Assembly: GCA_022711435.1 (NCBI GenBank)
Contig: JAKLFB010000038.1
Coordinates: forward strand, 1 to 55,908
Length of the DNA stretch: 55,908 nucleotides
Direction of reading: 5' to 3'
Origin: Verrucomicrobiota bacterium
Lineage (GTDB): Bacteria > Verrucomicrobiota > Verrucomicrobiia > Limisphaerales > UBA1319
The notes under the pieces were generated by a model. That model was not told where the DNA came from. It did no database searches and worked only from the letters and a program-made list of their open reading frames with translations. The translations under genes and the position numbers were made by a program. This document shows, piece after piece, positions 1 to 9,079 of this stretch; within the stretch, counting starts at the first letter, position 1, and each line of letters starts with the position of its first letter.

Positions 1-1
1 T

Positions 2-484
2 TCAAGAAAAGGCCGCAGGAAAGACGCTCCCGGCTCGATTTCTAATCCATCCATCGGAAAATTTACACTGGCCCGAGGCCGCTCACACAGGTTGGCCGAA
101 AACCCGGCTTTTGGGACAAGCTCTACCTACACCGCATGGGACATCCTTCGTCCACTCGACGTGCCGCCGGGGTATGCCTACTTCAAACACTTCGGCGATT
201 TCTGGCGCGCGACGGAGTACTGGAAACTCGAACCGTCCGACAATCGGGTGAACCACGGCTGGTGTCTGGCGCAGCCGGGTCGCGAATACGTCGTGTTTCA
301 AAATCAAGCGCGGCCGTTCACGCTGGACATCGCCGATGCGAAATCCCCGCTCAAAGCCGAGTGGTTCAATCCGCACACCGGCAAGCGGGCGGACGCCGGC
401 TCACTCGCCAGTGGAACAGCGAGCCTCACGCCGCCTGCCGGCTGGGGAGCCGCGCCCCTCGTGCTGCATCTTCAGGCGCATTGA
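2..484 (+). CDS. C-terminal part of DUF4038-type glycoside hydrolase-like protein (5' partial)
   Basis: The reading frame is open to the left edge of the window, so this is the tail of a larger gene. The last ~115 residues look like the small C-terminal domain of DUF4038/DUF5060-type hydrolase-like proteins (the 'putative collagen-binding' Pfam domain). Seen directly: HFGDFWRATEYWKLEPSD, then WCLAQPGREYVVF and EWFNPHTGKR, which are the usual landmarks of that domain, ending in the hydrophobic strand APLVLHLQAH. The first ~30 residues before TYTAWDILRP do not look like this family, so a frameshift just inside the window edge is possible; only the upstream sequence can tell. A role in cleaving an exported polysaccharide is inferred from the family; the catalytic domain is outside the window. 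Confidence 0.6.
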   Translation, partial: SRKGRRKDAPGSISNPSIGKFTLARGRSHRLAENPAFGTSSTYTAWDILRPLDVPPGYAYFKHFGDFWRATEYWKLEPSDNRVNHGWCLAQPGREYVVFQNQARPFTLDIADAKSPLKAEWFNPHTGKRADAGSLASGTASLTPPAGWGAAPLVLHLQAH

Positions 485-721
485 TCCACCGGCGGGCGCC
501 GTTCGAGCCGCCAGCCGGGAGCGCCGGCAGCCACCCGCGATTTGCCGGATTCAACCGCTCAGCCTCCGGCAAACACGGGCCGGAAGCCCGCCTCTCCAAG
601 GGATATTGGGAATCGTTGCCGCATTCTGCCAGGCACATCCAGCCGCATCAACATCCACGTCGGCTGCTCCGATTTCCTGATTCTGTCCTGAGCGGCAGGG
701 CGAGCGCCCAAAAAGCTTTGA
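485..721. other. Intergenic stretch without recognisable gene
   Basis: GC-rich sequence between the hydrolase tail and the sulfatase remnant. The short open frames on both strands show no family resemblance. No hairpin followed by a T run and no clear promoter was seen. Confidence 0.4.
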
Positions 722-982
722 CAGACCGTTGGGGTATTCTATGGTCAGACAATGAACCTCGCTGCGGATAAGGCGGCTGCCCGTGAGCTGGAGCGCCACC
801 GTCAGCTCCTCACGCAATGGAAGATAACGACGGAGGAAGACCAATACTCCATCCCAACTGACCCGCCGGCGAAGCGCAAGAAAGCGGAACAATCAGCATG
901 CGAGGCGGCGGCCGATGACTCCACTGCAATACCCCTGGCAATCGACCCCTCACGAAATGAAAACAACAATGATCCCGTCTGA
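722..982 (+). pseudogene. Remnant of a sulfatase C-terminus
   Basis: Starting right after a TGA at 719-721, this frame reads GQTMNLAADKAAARELERHR followed by QLLTQWKITTEEDQ. That is the typical end of a type I sulfatase, where a '(D)PGE-T-x-NLA-x-D-P' block is followed by an amphipathic helix. The two intact sulfatases in this window have the same block (DPGETRNLAA and DPDEQVNLASD). The rest of the sulfatase fold, including the CxPSR site, is absent upstream, so this is a decayed fragment and not a working gene. The final ~40 residues, which overlap the start of the next gene, are probably read-through. The resemblance is by eye only. Confidence 0.45.
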
Positions 983-3900
983 CCCCCGCCGGGCGAAGGC
1001 TCCGGGAAAAGATCCGCGCGCAGTTGAATCGGCCTTCGCCAGGCTGGCGCAAGCGGCTCCGCGCATGCGACTGCGCTCGTTGGCCGGCGTGCTGGCAGTG
1101 CTGTCGATTTCCTTCCTGGGTCAGGCGGCCACGCTGACCTACGATTTCGACGGCGGCACGCTGCAGGGCTGGCACAACCGGGTTTGGGATCTGAACGCGA
1201 ACTGGGGCACGGGCGGGTGGGTGGATCTGTCCCCGAACGCCACGGCGCTCCCGACATCCGTCAATGGCGGCGTCGTCCAGCCCCCCTCGAGCAACAACAA
1301 CCTGTTTGGCAACTCCGGCATGCAGGTCTACCCGATCGGCGGCAGCACCGATAATCACCAGAACACTCTCTGGCTTCGGTCGCCCGAGTTCGCCCTCGAC
1401 GGGTCGGGCAATCTGACCGTTCAGCTGGGGAGAGGCAAGGCCGACGGGGCAGCCCCGCCCGACGAGTTCTCGATCGCATACGCCGCGGTCGCCTCGAGCT
1501 GGAAGGGCGTGGCCCTGCGCCGCGTCAGCGACGGCGTCTTTCTTCTGGCCAAAGCCAGGACATCGAACTCCGCCACCTTTGTCACGGTGACTTTCAGCGC
1601 GGACGAACTGGCGCCCTTTGTGGGCACAACTTGTACCCTCGATCTGATCAATCCCGACAATGGCAGCTGGGGCTGGATCACCATGGACAATGTTTCGATC
1701 CCCGGCTACCTCATGCAGTCGACACTGACGCTGCCCGCGCCATCGATCGTGGTGGGCAGCGACGTCGCGGCGACGCTCGCCATCCCCAGCGCGTTGAACG
1801 CGAGCGCCGAGGTCACCGTGGTGGTGACGAACAGCAATCCAGGCGCGGTCGCAATCAACGGGATCGCCGCCGCGGAAGTCCCCGTCACTTTTGCCGCAGG
1901 CGCCCCCGCCAGCAAGACGGTGACGCTGTCGGGCGTCGGATTGGGATTTGCGCGGCTGACGGTTGGCGGCGGGGGCGCCGCCCCGAGCCTCAACGTCGAT
2001 CTCATGGTCCTGCCTCCTTCCGGCTTGATCGGCCGTTGGCTCAGCGGCGCCGAGGATTTGCTGGACAAGTCCGGCTTCAGTCCGGCGGGCACGCACGATG
2101 GAATGATGCCCCAGGGATTGACGGCCGTCTTTTCATCGGCGGAACTGCCTCCGGGCGTCGCGACCGGCTTTTCGCTGGATGTCACCAACTCGGGTTCGGG
2201 CGTCCTGATCGCCAACACGGGGATCACCGATGCGGGCTACCGGCCGACCTTTGACGAAGGTATCAGCCAGCAATTCAGCGTCGTTTTCTGGGCCAAGGGC
2301 CTGCCGGGTAGCTGGAATCCGTTCGTCTCGAAATACGGAGAGGGCTCATCGGGATGGCAGGTGCGCCGGCGCACCACCCATCCGGCCGCCACGTTCACCA
2401 TCCGCGGCACGGGCGCCGACGATAATCCGTACTCCGGCGCCGTGCGCATTGACGACGGCGCATGGCATCATTATGCGGCGACCTGGGACGGGATTGCCGG
2501 GGTGCGCAGGCTTTACGTGGATGGCAAGCTGAACATCGATCTTGCCAACGACGCAGGGCCGATGGGGTTGGCGGACGCCAATTATCTCACGCTGGGCGGG
2601 CGGGCCGGCATCGGCTCGTCGATTCCGGGCAACACCCTTGACGGCTTTCTGTACGATGTCCAGATCTATGGGATCGCCCTCGAAGGCAGCGCCGTGCAGA
2701 GCCTCTACCGCATGAACACCTCCGCCATTGTCGCGCATGCCGACACTCAGGTCATCGATCAGGGCAAGACAGGGGTTGTGAGCGTGACGATTCCGGCGGC
2801 TGCCAACGCCACTGCTGCTGTCACAGTGCATGTCACCAACACCACCCCGGCGGTCGTCAGTGTCGCCGGCGCCGTTGGCGGCGTGGCGATCCTGACCTTC
2901 CCCGCCGGCGGGCCGGCCACGCAGACGTTAACCCTCACGGGCTTCAGCGACGGCCAGGCGCAGCTCGTTTTCGCTGCCGACGGGCTCACGGGATCGTCTG
3001 TCACCGTGCCTGTGTATGGCCCGCAATTGATCGGGCACTGGCTGACGGGTGTCGAGAGTTTCGCCAACAGCGCGGACTTTGCGCCGGCTGGCGCGCATGA
3101 TGGCGTCGAGGTGGGCACCGCCGGCAGCATCACGTTCTCCAGCGATACGCCTCCGTCCAAGCCGGGCAAGGCCGCCCAGTTTGCAGGGACGAGCGGTTTG
3201 CAGATCGGCAACAGCGGCCTGCTCGATGCCGGCTACGCGCCGACGTTCGACAATGTCATCGCCCACCAATTCAGCGTGGCGTTCTGGGCCAAGGGCCTGC
3301 CGGGAAATTGGAATCCGTTCGTGTCCAAGCGCGGGGACACCGATAAAGGCTGGCAGGTGCGGCGTCAGAGCAGCTACCCCAACGCATGCTTCACTATCCG
3401 CGGCAGTCCCGCCGCCGATGATCCGCAAGGGGCCATCCGGATCGACGATGGCATCTGGCACCACTTCACCGCCGTGTGGGATGGCTACGCGGGCGCCCGC
3501 AAGTTGTATGTGGATGGAGTTCTGGATCCGAACGTCAACCTGACCGGCGATTTCGCTCCCATGACGCTGGCGCCGTATCATGCGTTGATGCTGGGCGCGC
3601 GGAAGGTGGACGACATCTTCGCCGCCGCTCCGGGAATCGATGGCCAGTTCACCGGCCTGTTGTATGACGTGCGAATCTACAACTATCCGCTGAGCGTGGA
3701 CGAGGCGAAAGACCTTGCGTTTGTGGCGGCGCTCCAACTGACGCCCGCCCAGCGGTCGGTCCAGGCGCCCTTGACCATGGCGGTGGACGTCGTTCTGCCC
3801 GCGGGCGCCCTCGAAGGCCGGCAGGTGGTCGTCGAGGTGACCAACCATACGCCGGCTCTGATCTTGCTGGTGGGCGGAGTGGACAACAAGGTCACGCTGA

Positions 3901-5966
3901 CCTACCCGGTGGGCGGCTCGCTGACCCAGCAGGTCACCGTCGTCGGCATCGCCGATGGCAAGGCCATGCTGTCGGCCGCCGGCGGCGGGTTCACTGCCGG
4001 GACCACCGCATTCAATGTCTGGAGCGATCCGGGCTCGCGGCTCATCGGCCGCTGGATCTCCGGTGAGACGAACCTGGCGGACACCTCGGGCTTCCGGCCG
4101 GCCGGCAAGCACGACGGCGTGGCTATTGGCGCCAACGCCGCCCTGCTGGCTTTCTCGACCGATGTGCCCGCCATCGCGCCCGAAGGCGCGCAATCGCTCG
4201 ACCTGCGCGCGGGCAGCGCGGGGGTGATGATCGCGAACACGGCGGTGACCGATCCCGATTATGTGGAGACGTTCGACAACCAGGTGGCCAACAAGCTGAG
4301 CATCGCTTTCTGGGCCAAAGGACCGGCGCCAGCCACCGAAGACTGGAATGCCTGGGTTTCCAAGCGCGGAGAGAACGACATGGGCTACCAGGTCCGGCGC
4401 AGCGGCACCACTGATCCGGTCCGGCCCGTGTTCACCCTCCGCGGCACGCCCGCCAGCGATGATCCGGGCGCCAACATGACGGTTGATGGCGAGAGCTGGC
4501 ATCACTACGCCGCCACTTGGGACGGCGCCACGGGGATCCGGACGCTCTACGTCGATGGCGTATCGGGCATCTCGCTCGGGGACGACTACGGCCCGTTTGC
4601 GCTGGCCACCAGCGATCATCTCGTGCTGGGCGGGCTCGACACCGGCGGTTTCCGGAGATTCTTCCCTTGCCTGCTCTACGACGTCCGCATCTACAGCTAT
4701 GCATTGAGCGAGACGGAAGTGGCCGAATTGGTCAATCCGCCGACACCGCCGCAGGTGTTCGCGATTATCCTGGCGCACCAGAACCTCCCCCTGGGCGCGA
4801 CGGCGCAGATCGTGATCACCTTGCCTCCCGACGCCACTGCCACCGCTCCGCTTACGGTCTACCTGACCAATGGCAGCCCGGGCGTGGTCGCCCTGGACAC
4901 CACCGCGGTCATCTTTCCGATGGGATCGGCGGTTCAAACCGTCAGCCTGCAGACCGTTGGCCTGGGACAAATTCACATCACGGCCGGGGCCGCCGAGGTC
5001 GGATCTGCGGAGCTGACGACAACGAACAGCGTGGTGGCGCCGAAGCTCATTGGCCAGTGGTTCAGCGGCGCCGCCGACCTGGCGGACAAGTCGGGGCACA
5101 CGCCAGCAGGAACGCATGACGCCGTGGTCGTGGGCGCCAATCCGGCTGCCCTGACGTATTCCGCGGATGTGCCGCTCGGATTTTCCGGACAGTCGCTCGA
5201 TCTGACCGCCAACACCAACACCGCCATCACGGTGGGCGTTATCGTCAACAACAGCGGCATCTGGGATGCCGGCTACCTGCCGACGTTCGACGATCCGATC
5301 GCCTCGGCCTTCAGCGTCGCCTTCTGGGCCAAGGGGATCCCCGCCATTTGGAATCCGTTCGTCACAAAAGGAGGCGAGGGCATCCCGGGCGTGGGCTGGC
5401 AGGTGCGCCGCGGCGGCGGCAACACCGAGGCCTTCACCATTCGCGGCACGGCTTCCGGCAACCCCGACGGCGTGGGGTCGGTCGTGATCACCGATAGCGA
5501 GTGGCATCATTTCGCGGCGGTCTGGGACGGCATTGCCGGGACGCGCACATGTTACGTGGATGGCGCCCTCGATCCGAGCCTCATCCAGATGGGCGACTTC
5601 GGGCCGATGAGCCTGGCCCCCGACCATCACGTGGGGATTGGCGTGCGCGAGCAGGACTGGGTGGGCAGCTACGAAGGCTGGTTTGGCGGCAAGCTCTACG
5701 ATGTGCGCATCTACAACTATGCCATCTCGTCCGCCGAAGTGGCTTCGCTGATCGCTTTCGCGCCGGAGCTCACCATCCAGCGCTGGACCGGCACCCAGGT
5801 GCGCATCTCCTGGCCAGCCTCCTATGCCGGCTTCAGCCTCGAGCAATCGTCCGCCGTGGCCAGCGGCTGGGTTGCCGCGGGCCTGACCGCCACCATCGAG
5901 GGGTCGGAACAAGTTGTCTACGCGCCGACTGCCTCGAGCCCGCGGTTTTTCCGGCTCAAGAAATGA
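915..5966 (+). CDS. Giant secreted protein with four LamG (concanavalin A-like) modules
   Basis: A 1683-residue surface or secreted protein, probably binding carbohydrate or acting as an adhesin. Residues 51-72 form a good signal peptide (MRLRSLAGVLAVLSISFLGQAA), so the true start may be ATG 957 or 1065; ATG 915 is reported because GAGG lies 9 bases before it. After an N-terminal beta-sandwich-like domain (about 73-265) come four repeats, each an ~80-residue Ig-like beta domain followed by a ~230-residue LamG-like domain (about 370-598, 704-933, 1041-1273, 1375-1615). Each LamG opens with LIG-x-W and carries FSVAFWAKG, GWQVRR, WHH(F/Y)AA-WDG and LYDVRIY. The C-terminal ~70 residues (…SPRFFRLKK) match a tail common on Verrucomicrobia secreted proteins. 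No catalytic motif is seen, and the ligand is unknown. Confidence 0.85.
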   Translation: MTPLQYPWQSTPHEMKTTMIPSDPRRAKAPGKDPRAVESAFARLAQAAPRMRLRSLAGVLAVLSISFLGQAATLTYDFDGGTLQGWHNRVWDLNANWGTGGWVDLSPNATALPTSVNGGVVQPPSSNNNLFGNSGMQVYPIGGSTDNHQNTLWLRSPEFALDGSGNLTVQLGRGKADGAAPPDEFSIAYAAVASSWKGVALRRVSDGVFLLAKARTSNSATFVTVTFSADELAPFVGTTCTLDLINPDNGSWGWITMDNVSIPGYLMQSTLTLPAPSIVVGSDVAATLAIPSALNASAEVTVVVTNSNPGAVAINGIAAAEVPVTFAAGAPASKTVTLSGVGLGFARLTVGGGGAAPSLNVDLMVLPPSGLIGRWLSGAEDLLDKSGFSPAGTHDGMMPQGLTAVFSSAELPPGVATGFSLDVTNSGSGVLIANTGITDAGYRPTFDEGISQQFSVVFWAKGLPGSWNPFVSKYGEGSSGWQVRRRTTHPAATFTIRGTGADDNPYSGAVRIDDGAWHHYAATWDGIAGVRRLYVDGKLNIDLANDAGPMGLADANYLTLGGRAGIGSSIPGNTLDGFLYDVQIYGIALEGSAVQSLYRMNTSAIVAHADTQVIDQGKTGVVSVTIPAAANATAAVTVHVTNTTPAVVSVAGAVGGVAILTFPAGGPATQTLTLTGFSDGQAQLVFAADGLTGSSVTVPVYGPQLIGHWLTGVESFANSADFAPAGAHDGVEVGTAGSITFSSDTPPSKPGKAAQFAGTSGLQIGNSGLLDAGYAPTFDNVIAHQFSVAFWAKGLPGNWNPFVSKRGDTDKGWQVRRQSSYPNACFTIRGSPAADDPQGAIRIDDGIWHHFTAVWDGYAGARKLYVDGVLDPNVNLTGDFAPMTLAPYHALMLGARKVDDIFAAAPGIDGQFTGLLYDVRIYNYPLSVDEAKDLAFVAALQLTPAQRSVQAPLTMAVDVVLPAGALEGRQVVVEVTNHTPALILLVGGVDNKVTLTYPVGGSLTQQVTVVGIADGKAMLSAAGGGFTAGTTAFNVWSDPGSRLIGRWISGETNLADTSGFRPAGKHDGVAIGANAALLAFSTDVPAIAPEGAQSLDLRAGSAGVMIANTAVTDPDYVETFDNQVANKLSIAFWAKGPAPATEDWNAWVSKRGENDMGYQVRRSGTTDPVRPVFTLRGTPASDDPGANMTVDGESWHHYAATWDGATGIRTLYVDGVSGISLGDDYGPFALATSDHLVLGGLDTGGFRRFFPCLLYDVRIYSYALSETEVAELVNPPTPPQVFAIILAHQNLPLGATAQIVITLPPDATATAPLTVYLTNGSPGVVALDTTAVIFPMGSAVQTVSLQTVGLGQIHITAGAAEVGSAELTTTNSVVAPKLIGQWFSGAADLADKSGHTPAGTHDAVVVGANPAALTYSADVPLGFSGQSLDLTANTNTAITVGVIVNNSGIWDAGYLPTFDDPIASAFSVAFWAKGIPAIWNPFVTKGGEGIPGVGWQVRRGGGNTEAFTIRGTASGNPDGVGSVVITDSEWHHFAAVWDGIAGTRTCYVDGALDPSLIQMGDFGPMSLAPDHHVGIGVREQDWVGSYEGWFGGKLYDVRIYNYAISSAEVASLIAFAPELTIQRWTGTQVRISWPASYAGFSLEQSSAVASGWVAAGLTATIEGSEQVVYAPTASSPRFFRLKK
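2026..5760 (+). repeat. Four tandem Ig-like + LamG protein modules
   Basis: Four coding repeats of about 1 kb within the giant gene. LamG parts begin near 2026, 3028, 4038 and 5041. All keep nearly identical core phrases (for example 'PTFD…FSV-FWAKG-P…WNPFVSK' in units 1, 2 and 4), which points to tandem duplication with later divergence. Unit 3 is the most different in this core. Confidence 0.75.
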
Positions 5967-6091
5967 ACCTGTCGAACTGCAAATACGTCCGGTTCCGGAA
6001 TCTGGGGATCAAAAGACTGTGACCGTTTTGGCCGGCGACTCTTAGAAGTCTCGCCGCGCGAGGGGAGGGGGGGACGGTCAAGCATCCAATT

Positions 6092-8464
6092 ATGAAATCC
6101 ATCCTGATTGCCTTTGCTTTTGTTGCCTCAACCGCCGCCGCCGCCGAGATCGAGCCCGGTTTCACCTCGATGTTCAACGGCAAGGACCTGACCGGATGGG
6201 AAGGCAAGCCCGGCTGGTGGCGGGTCGAGGACGGCTGCATCACCGCGGAGAGCACGCCCCAGAAACCCTGTCCCGCCGCCCACTATTTGATGTGGCGCGG
6301 CGGGCAGCCGGCTGACTTCGAGCTGCGGCTCGAGTACCGCCTCGTGGGAGGAAACTCGGGCGTCCAATTCCGTAGCAAGGAACTGCCCGGGTGGGACACA
6401 TCCGGCTATCAGGCCGACATGGAGGCGGGCGACCAGTGGAGCGGCTGTCTATTCGAACACACCCGCGGCGGCGTCTCCATGCGCGGGGAGAAAGTTGTTA
6501 TTGAGCCGGATGGAACCCGCCACGTCACGGCGATCGGCGATTCGAAGGAGCTGTTATCCGGGATGAGCGGTGCGCTCCTGGCAGCCCAGACGGCGGCTCC
6601 AATCGTGTTGGTCAAGGACGGCCGCCCGGTGATCAGCATCGTCGCCGGCAGCATTCCGGAGCCGGTAACCGAGCTGCGGCATTACCTGAAAGAAATCTCC
6701 GGCGCCGAGCTGACCGTAGTTGCGCCGCGGCCGGGCGTCTCCGGCATTCACGTGGGCACGCTGGCCGATTTTCCCTGGCTGCCACGGATTCAACTCGAGG
6801 CGCAAGACCTCGGCCAGGAAGGCTTCTTCATCCGGAGCGACGGGACGAATCTGTTCCTGCTGGGCGCTCAGGCTGCCGGAGTGCCGCATGCGGTCGCCAG
6901 CTTCCTTGATGCTCTGGGATGCCGCTGGTTTTTTCCCGGAAAGACATGGGAGTGCATTCCGCGGCAGCCGACGATTGCGGGCAGCTGGGATCAGGTCAGC
7001 CGGCCGAGCTTCGCAGTCCAGCGGAAGATCTGGTACGGCTTCGGCACCTACAAGCCCTGTGAAGCCGATTACGCGGCATGGCTGCGACACAACCGCCTGG
7101 GCGGGGCTGTCGGGATCACGATCGGCCACACCTGGCACGGATTGGATCCGCAAAAGGATTTCGCCGCACATCCGGAGTGGTTTGCTCTGGCGGGCGGCCA
7201 ACGCAAGGCCAGCAAGCCTTGTTACAGCCATCCGGAGGTGTCGCGACGAGCTGTCGAGCATGCGCTGGCCCAGGCCGAGCGCAGCGCGGGCATGATCAGC
7301 ATGAGCCCGCCCGACGGGCTCGGCTATTGCGAGTGCGAACGGTGCTTCGCCGTTTTCGGGGGCGGTGCACCCGAGGCCAGGCACGGGACCTGGTTCGCCC
7401 GGCGGCCCGATGGCGTGGTCGTGAGCGCCGCCTCGGAAACGCTGTTCCGGTTCATCAACCAGGTCGCCGCGGCTGTGGCGGAGAAACATCCCGACACGCT
7501 GATCGGCGCATACGCTTACAGTGCTTACTCGCATCCGCCGTCCTTCCAGCTGCATCCGAATGTCTTCGTGCAAACCACGACGGCCTTTCGCCGCACAGAT
7601 CTGTCGCTGGAACAGCAGCTCGATGCGCTGAAAGCCCAAGCCAGCCAGATCGGCATCCGCGATTACTACAGCGTCTACCAATGGGACTGGGATTATCCAT
7701 CCGCCGGCAAGCTCGAACCTGTCCGGCTCCAAAACGAGCTGCGGTTTTTCCATCAAAAGGGCGTCACGTCGATCAATGCCGAGGCCTCGAACAACTGGGG
7801 CGCGCGCGGGTTGGGCTACTACCTGGCAGCCCGATTGTTGTGGGACGTGAACGCCGATGTGCCCGCCCTGCTCCGGGATTTCTACAGCAAGGCATTTGGG
7901 CCCGCCGCCGACGCCATCGAACGGCATTATGCGCGGTGGTATGGCCCCTCGGCGTCGACGTCGCTGGGCTCGGCGCGGGCAGCCTCTTCAGCCGAGGCGG
8001 GCGCCGTCGGCATTCCGAGCGGCGAACACGACGACTCGGAACCAACGGAGTTCAATGTCGCCTCGCTCAAGGCCTCCTTCCGGGATTTGGACGAAGCGGC
8101 CGCCAGCGTCCGGGACATGCCGAGCCATCTGGCCCGGGTGAACGAGCTGCGGCTTTACCTGCATTATCTGGCGTTGCGAGTGCGGCTGGATCGAGCGGCC
8201 GAGCGAGGCGATCCGCAAGCGACGCTCGATGCCATTCAGGCTGAAACCGTCTTTGGCGGGCGCTTGACCTACACCCATATGATCCATACGCGTCCTTTGT
8301 TGGGGAAGGCGTTCCTGCGCCGGTTCAAGCCGTTCGAGGCATTGCTGGCCCATGTGCCTGCCGCCCAGAAGGAAGGCGCCGGCTGGCGGCAAGTGGGCGC
8401 GCCGCCTGCCCCCGAGGAATTGGAGCGGCTCTGGGCCGAGGATCAGCGGTATCTCGGGCTGTAA
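6092..8464 (+). CDS. DUF1080 (partial) fused to DUF4838 glycosidase-like protein
   Basis: 790 residues with signal peptide MKSILIAFAFVASTAAAAE. Residues ~20-155 are the start of a DUF1080/3-keto-disaccharide hydrolase domain (FTSMFNGKDLTGWEGKPGWW, GGNSGVQFRSKE, GYQADMEAGDQWSG). That domain stops abruptly after VTAIGDSKELL, where the second half of the usual jelly roll should follow. From ~165 on the protein is DUF4838-like, an alpha-glucuronidase-related fold (PEPVTELRHYLKEISGAEL, then GYCECERC and a TIM-barrel-like region). An ATG at 6563 (residue 158), with AAGGAG 12 bases upstream, could be the original start of the DUF4838 gene. The whole is one open frame, so it is either a real fusion or two genes merged by a deletion. 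A role in polysaccharide breakdown is inferred from the families. Confidence 0.75.
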   Translation: MKSILIAFAFVASTAAAAEIEPGFTSMFNGKDLTGWEGKPGWWRVEDGCITAESTPQKPCPAAHYLMWRGGQPADFELRLEYRLVGGNSGVQFRSKELPGWDTSGYQADMEAGDQWSGCLFEHTRGGVSMRGEKVVIEPDGTRHVTAIGDSKELLSGMSGALLAAQTAAPIVLVKDGRPVISIVAGSIPEPVTELRHYLKEISGAELTVVAPRPGVSGIHVGTLADFPWLPRIQLEAQDLGQEGFFIRSDGTNLFLLGAQAAGVPHAVASFLDALGCRWFFPGKTWECIPRQPTIAGSWDQVSRPSFAVQRKIWYGFGTYKPCEADYAAWLRHNRLGGAVGITIGHTWHGLDPQKDFAAHPEWFALAGGQRKASKPCYSHPEVSRRAVEHALAQAERSAGMISMSPPDGLGYCECERCFAVFGGGAPEARHGTWFARRPDGVVVSAASETLFRFINQVAAAVAEKHPDTLIGAYAYSAYSHPPSFQLHPNVFVQTTTAFRRTDLSLEQQLDALKAQASQIGIRDYYSVYQWDWDYPSAGKLEPVRLQNELRFFHQKGVTSINAEASNNWGARGLGYYLAARLLWDVNADVPALLRDFYSKAFGPAADAIERHYARWYGPSASTSLGSARAASSAEAGAVGIPSGEHDDSEPTEFNVASLKASFRDLDEAAASVRDMPSHLARVNELRLYLHYLALRVRLDRAAERGDPQATLDAIQAETVFGGRLTYTHMIHTRPLLGKAFLRRFKPFEALLAHVPAAQKEGAGWRQVGAPPAPEELERLWAEDQRYLGL

Positions 8465-8480
8465 CCGGAATACCTGTTAG

Positions 8481-8752
8481 GGTCTGTGCAAAAATTAATT
8501 CCGATTTTGCTGGAGGGGATTGGGCGGGCTGGCAAGGCGCGACGAGCGAGCATACCCGCGCGGTCTGTGAGCGAGGAGCAACACAGCCAGCGCGCCCAAG
8601 GCACCCAGCCCGCAGGGGCGGGGCGGCGCCGGGCCATCGGCTTCGTGGCTCGGTCGGTCGAGTATCGCAGGGGGATACACTCCCTCCCTTGCGCCTCGCA
8701 TCGGGCCCGGCGGCGCTCCCGCCAAAATCGGAAGTAATTTTTGCACAGACCC
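8481..8752. mobile_element. 272-bp MITE-like element with 29-bp terminal inverted repeats
   Basis: The left end (8481-8509, starting GGTCTGTGCAAAAATTA) is repeated in inverted form at the right end (8724-8752) with one mismatch in 29 bases. The element is flanked by TTAG on both sides (8477-8480 and 8753-8756), consistent with a 4-bp target duplication. No transposase is encoded. The TTAG target fits the YTAR preference known for IS5-type elements, so mobilisation by such an IS is a reasonable guess only. It lies between two convergent genes: 13 bases after the DUF4838 stop, and with the DUF4160 stop codon inside the right TTAG. Its inverted ends could also act as a terminator. A related half copy is at 16583-16695. 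Confidence 0.75.
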
Positions 8753-9013
8753 TTAGTCAAAGGGATCGATCGGCTGCGGTCTCTGCCCCGCCACGCATCG
8801 GTCCCAGTCGGCCAGCAATTCTTGCTGGTGTCGCGATGCCCAGGCGATGACCATTTCGCGAACCCAGCCGGGAGCTTCACCCTGGATGATTCCCAACGGG
8901 CAGATGCTGACCAGCAGCTCGCTGTCTTCATAAAAGGCATGAAAATGCGCCCCCAAAAGCCTCGCGCACAACATCCGAATCACAATCCCGTAAAACTTCG
9001 ATATCACAGGCAT
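8753..9013 (-). CDS. DUF4160 domain protein
   Basis: An 86-residue protein matching the DUF4160 family in length and landmarks. It opens with MPVISKFYGIVIRML, has the HFHAFY core, then ISICPLGII-like beta strands (here VSICPLGIIQGEAPGW), a helix WASRHQQELLADWDR, and ends in PIDPFD. DUF4160 genes are often followed by a DUF2442 gene, and the pair is suspected to be a toxin-antitoxin-like module; the biochemical role is not known. Here no DUF2442 gene follows: the MITE begins exactly at the stop codon (TAA, complementary to 8753-8755). The start ATG at 9013 has GGAG about 13 bases upstream. Confidence 0.8.
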   Translation of the reverse strand: MPVISKFYGIVIRMLCARLLGAHFHAFYEDSELLVSICPLGIIQGEAPGWVREMVIAWASRHQQELLADWDRCVAGQRPQPIDPFD

Positions 9014-9079
9014 ATTCTTGCAGTGCTCCCGATTGTTGAGGACGACGTGTTATAGGTGGCAAGGGCGGGCCTGAAGCGA

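Noticed and set aside
2928..5912. A 994-codon antisense frame over the first LamG gene
   Set aside because: Its composition mirrors the repeated forward modules; no signal peptide, motif or ribosome site.
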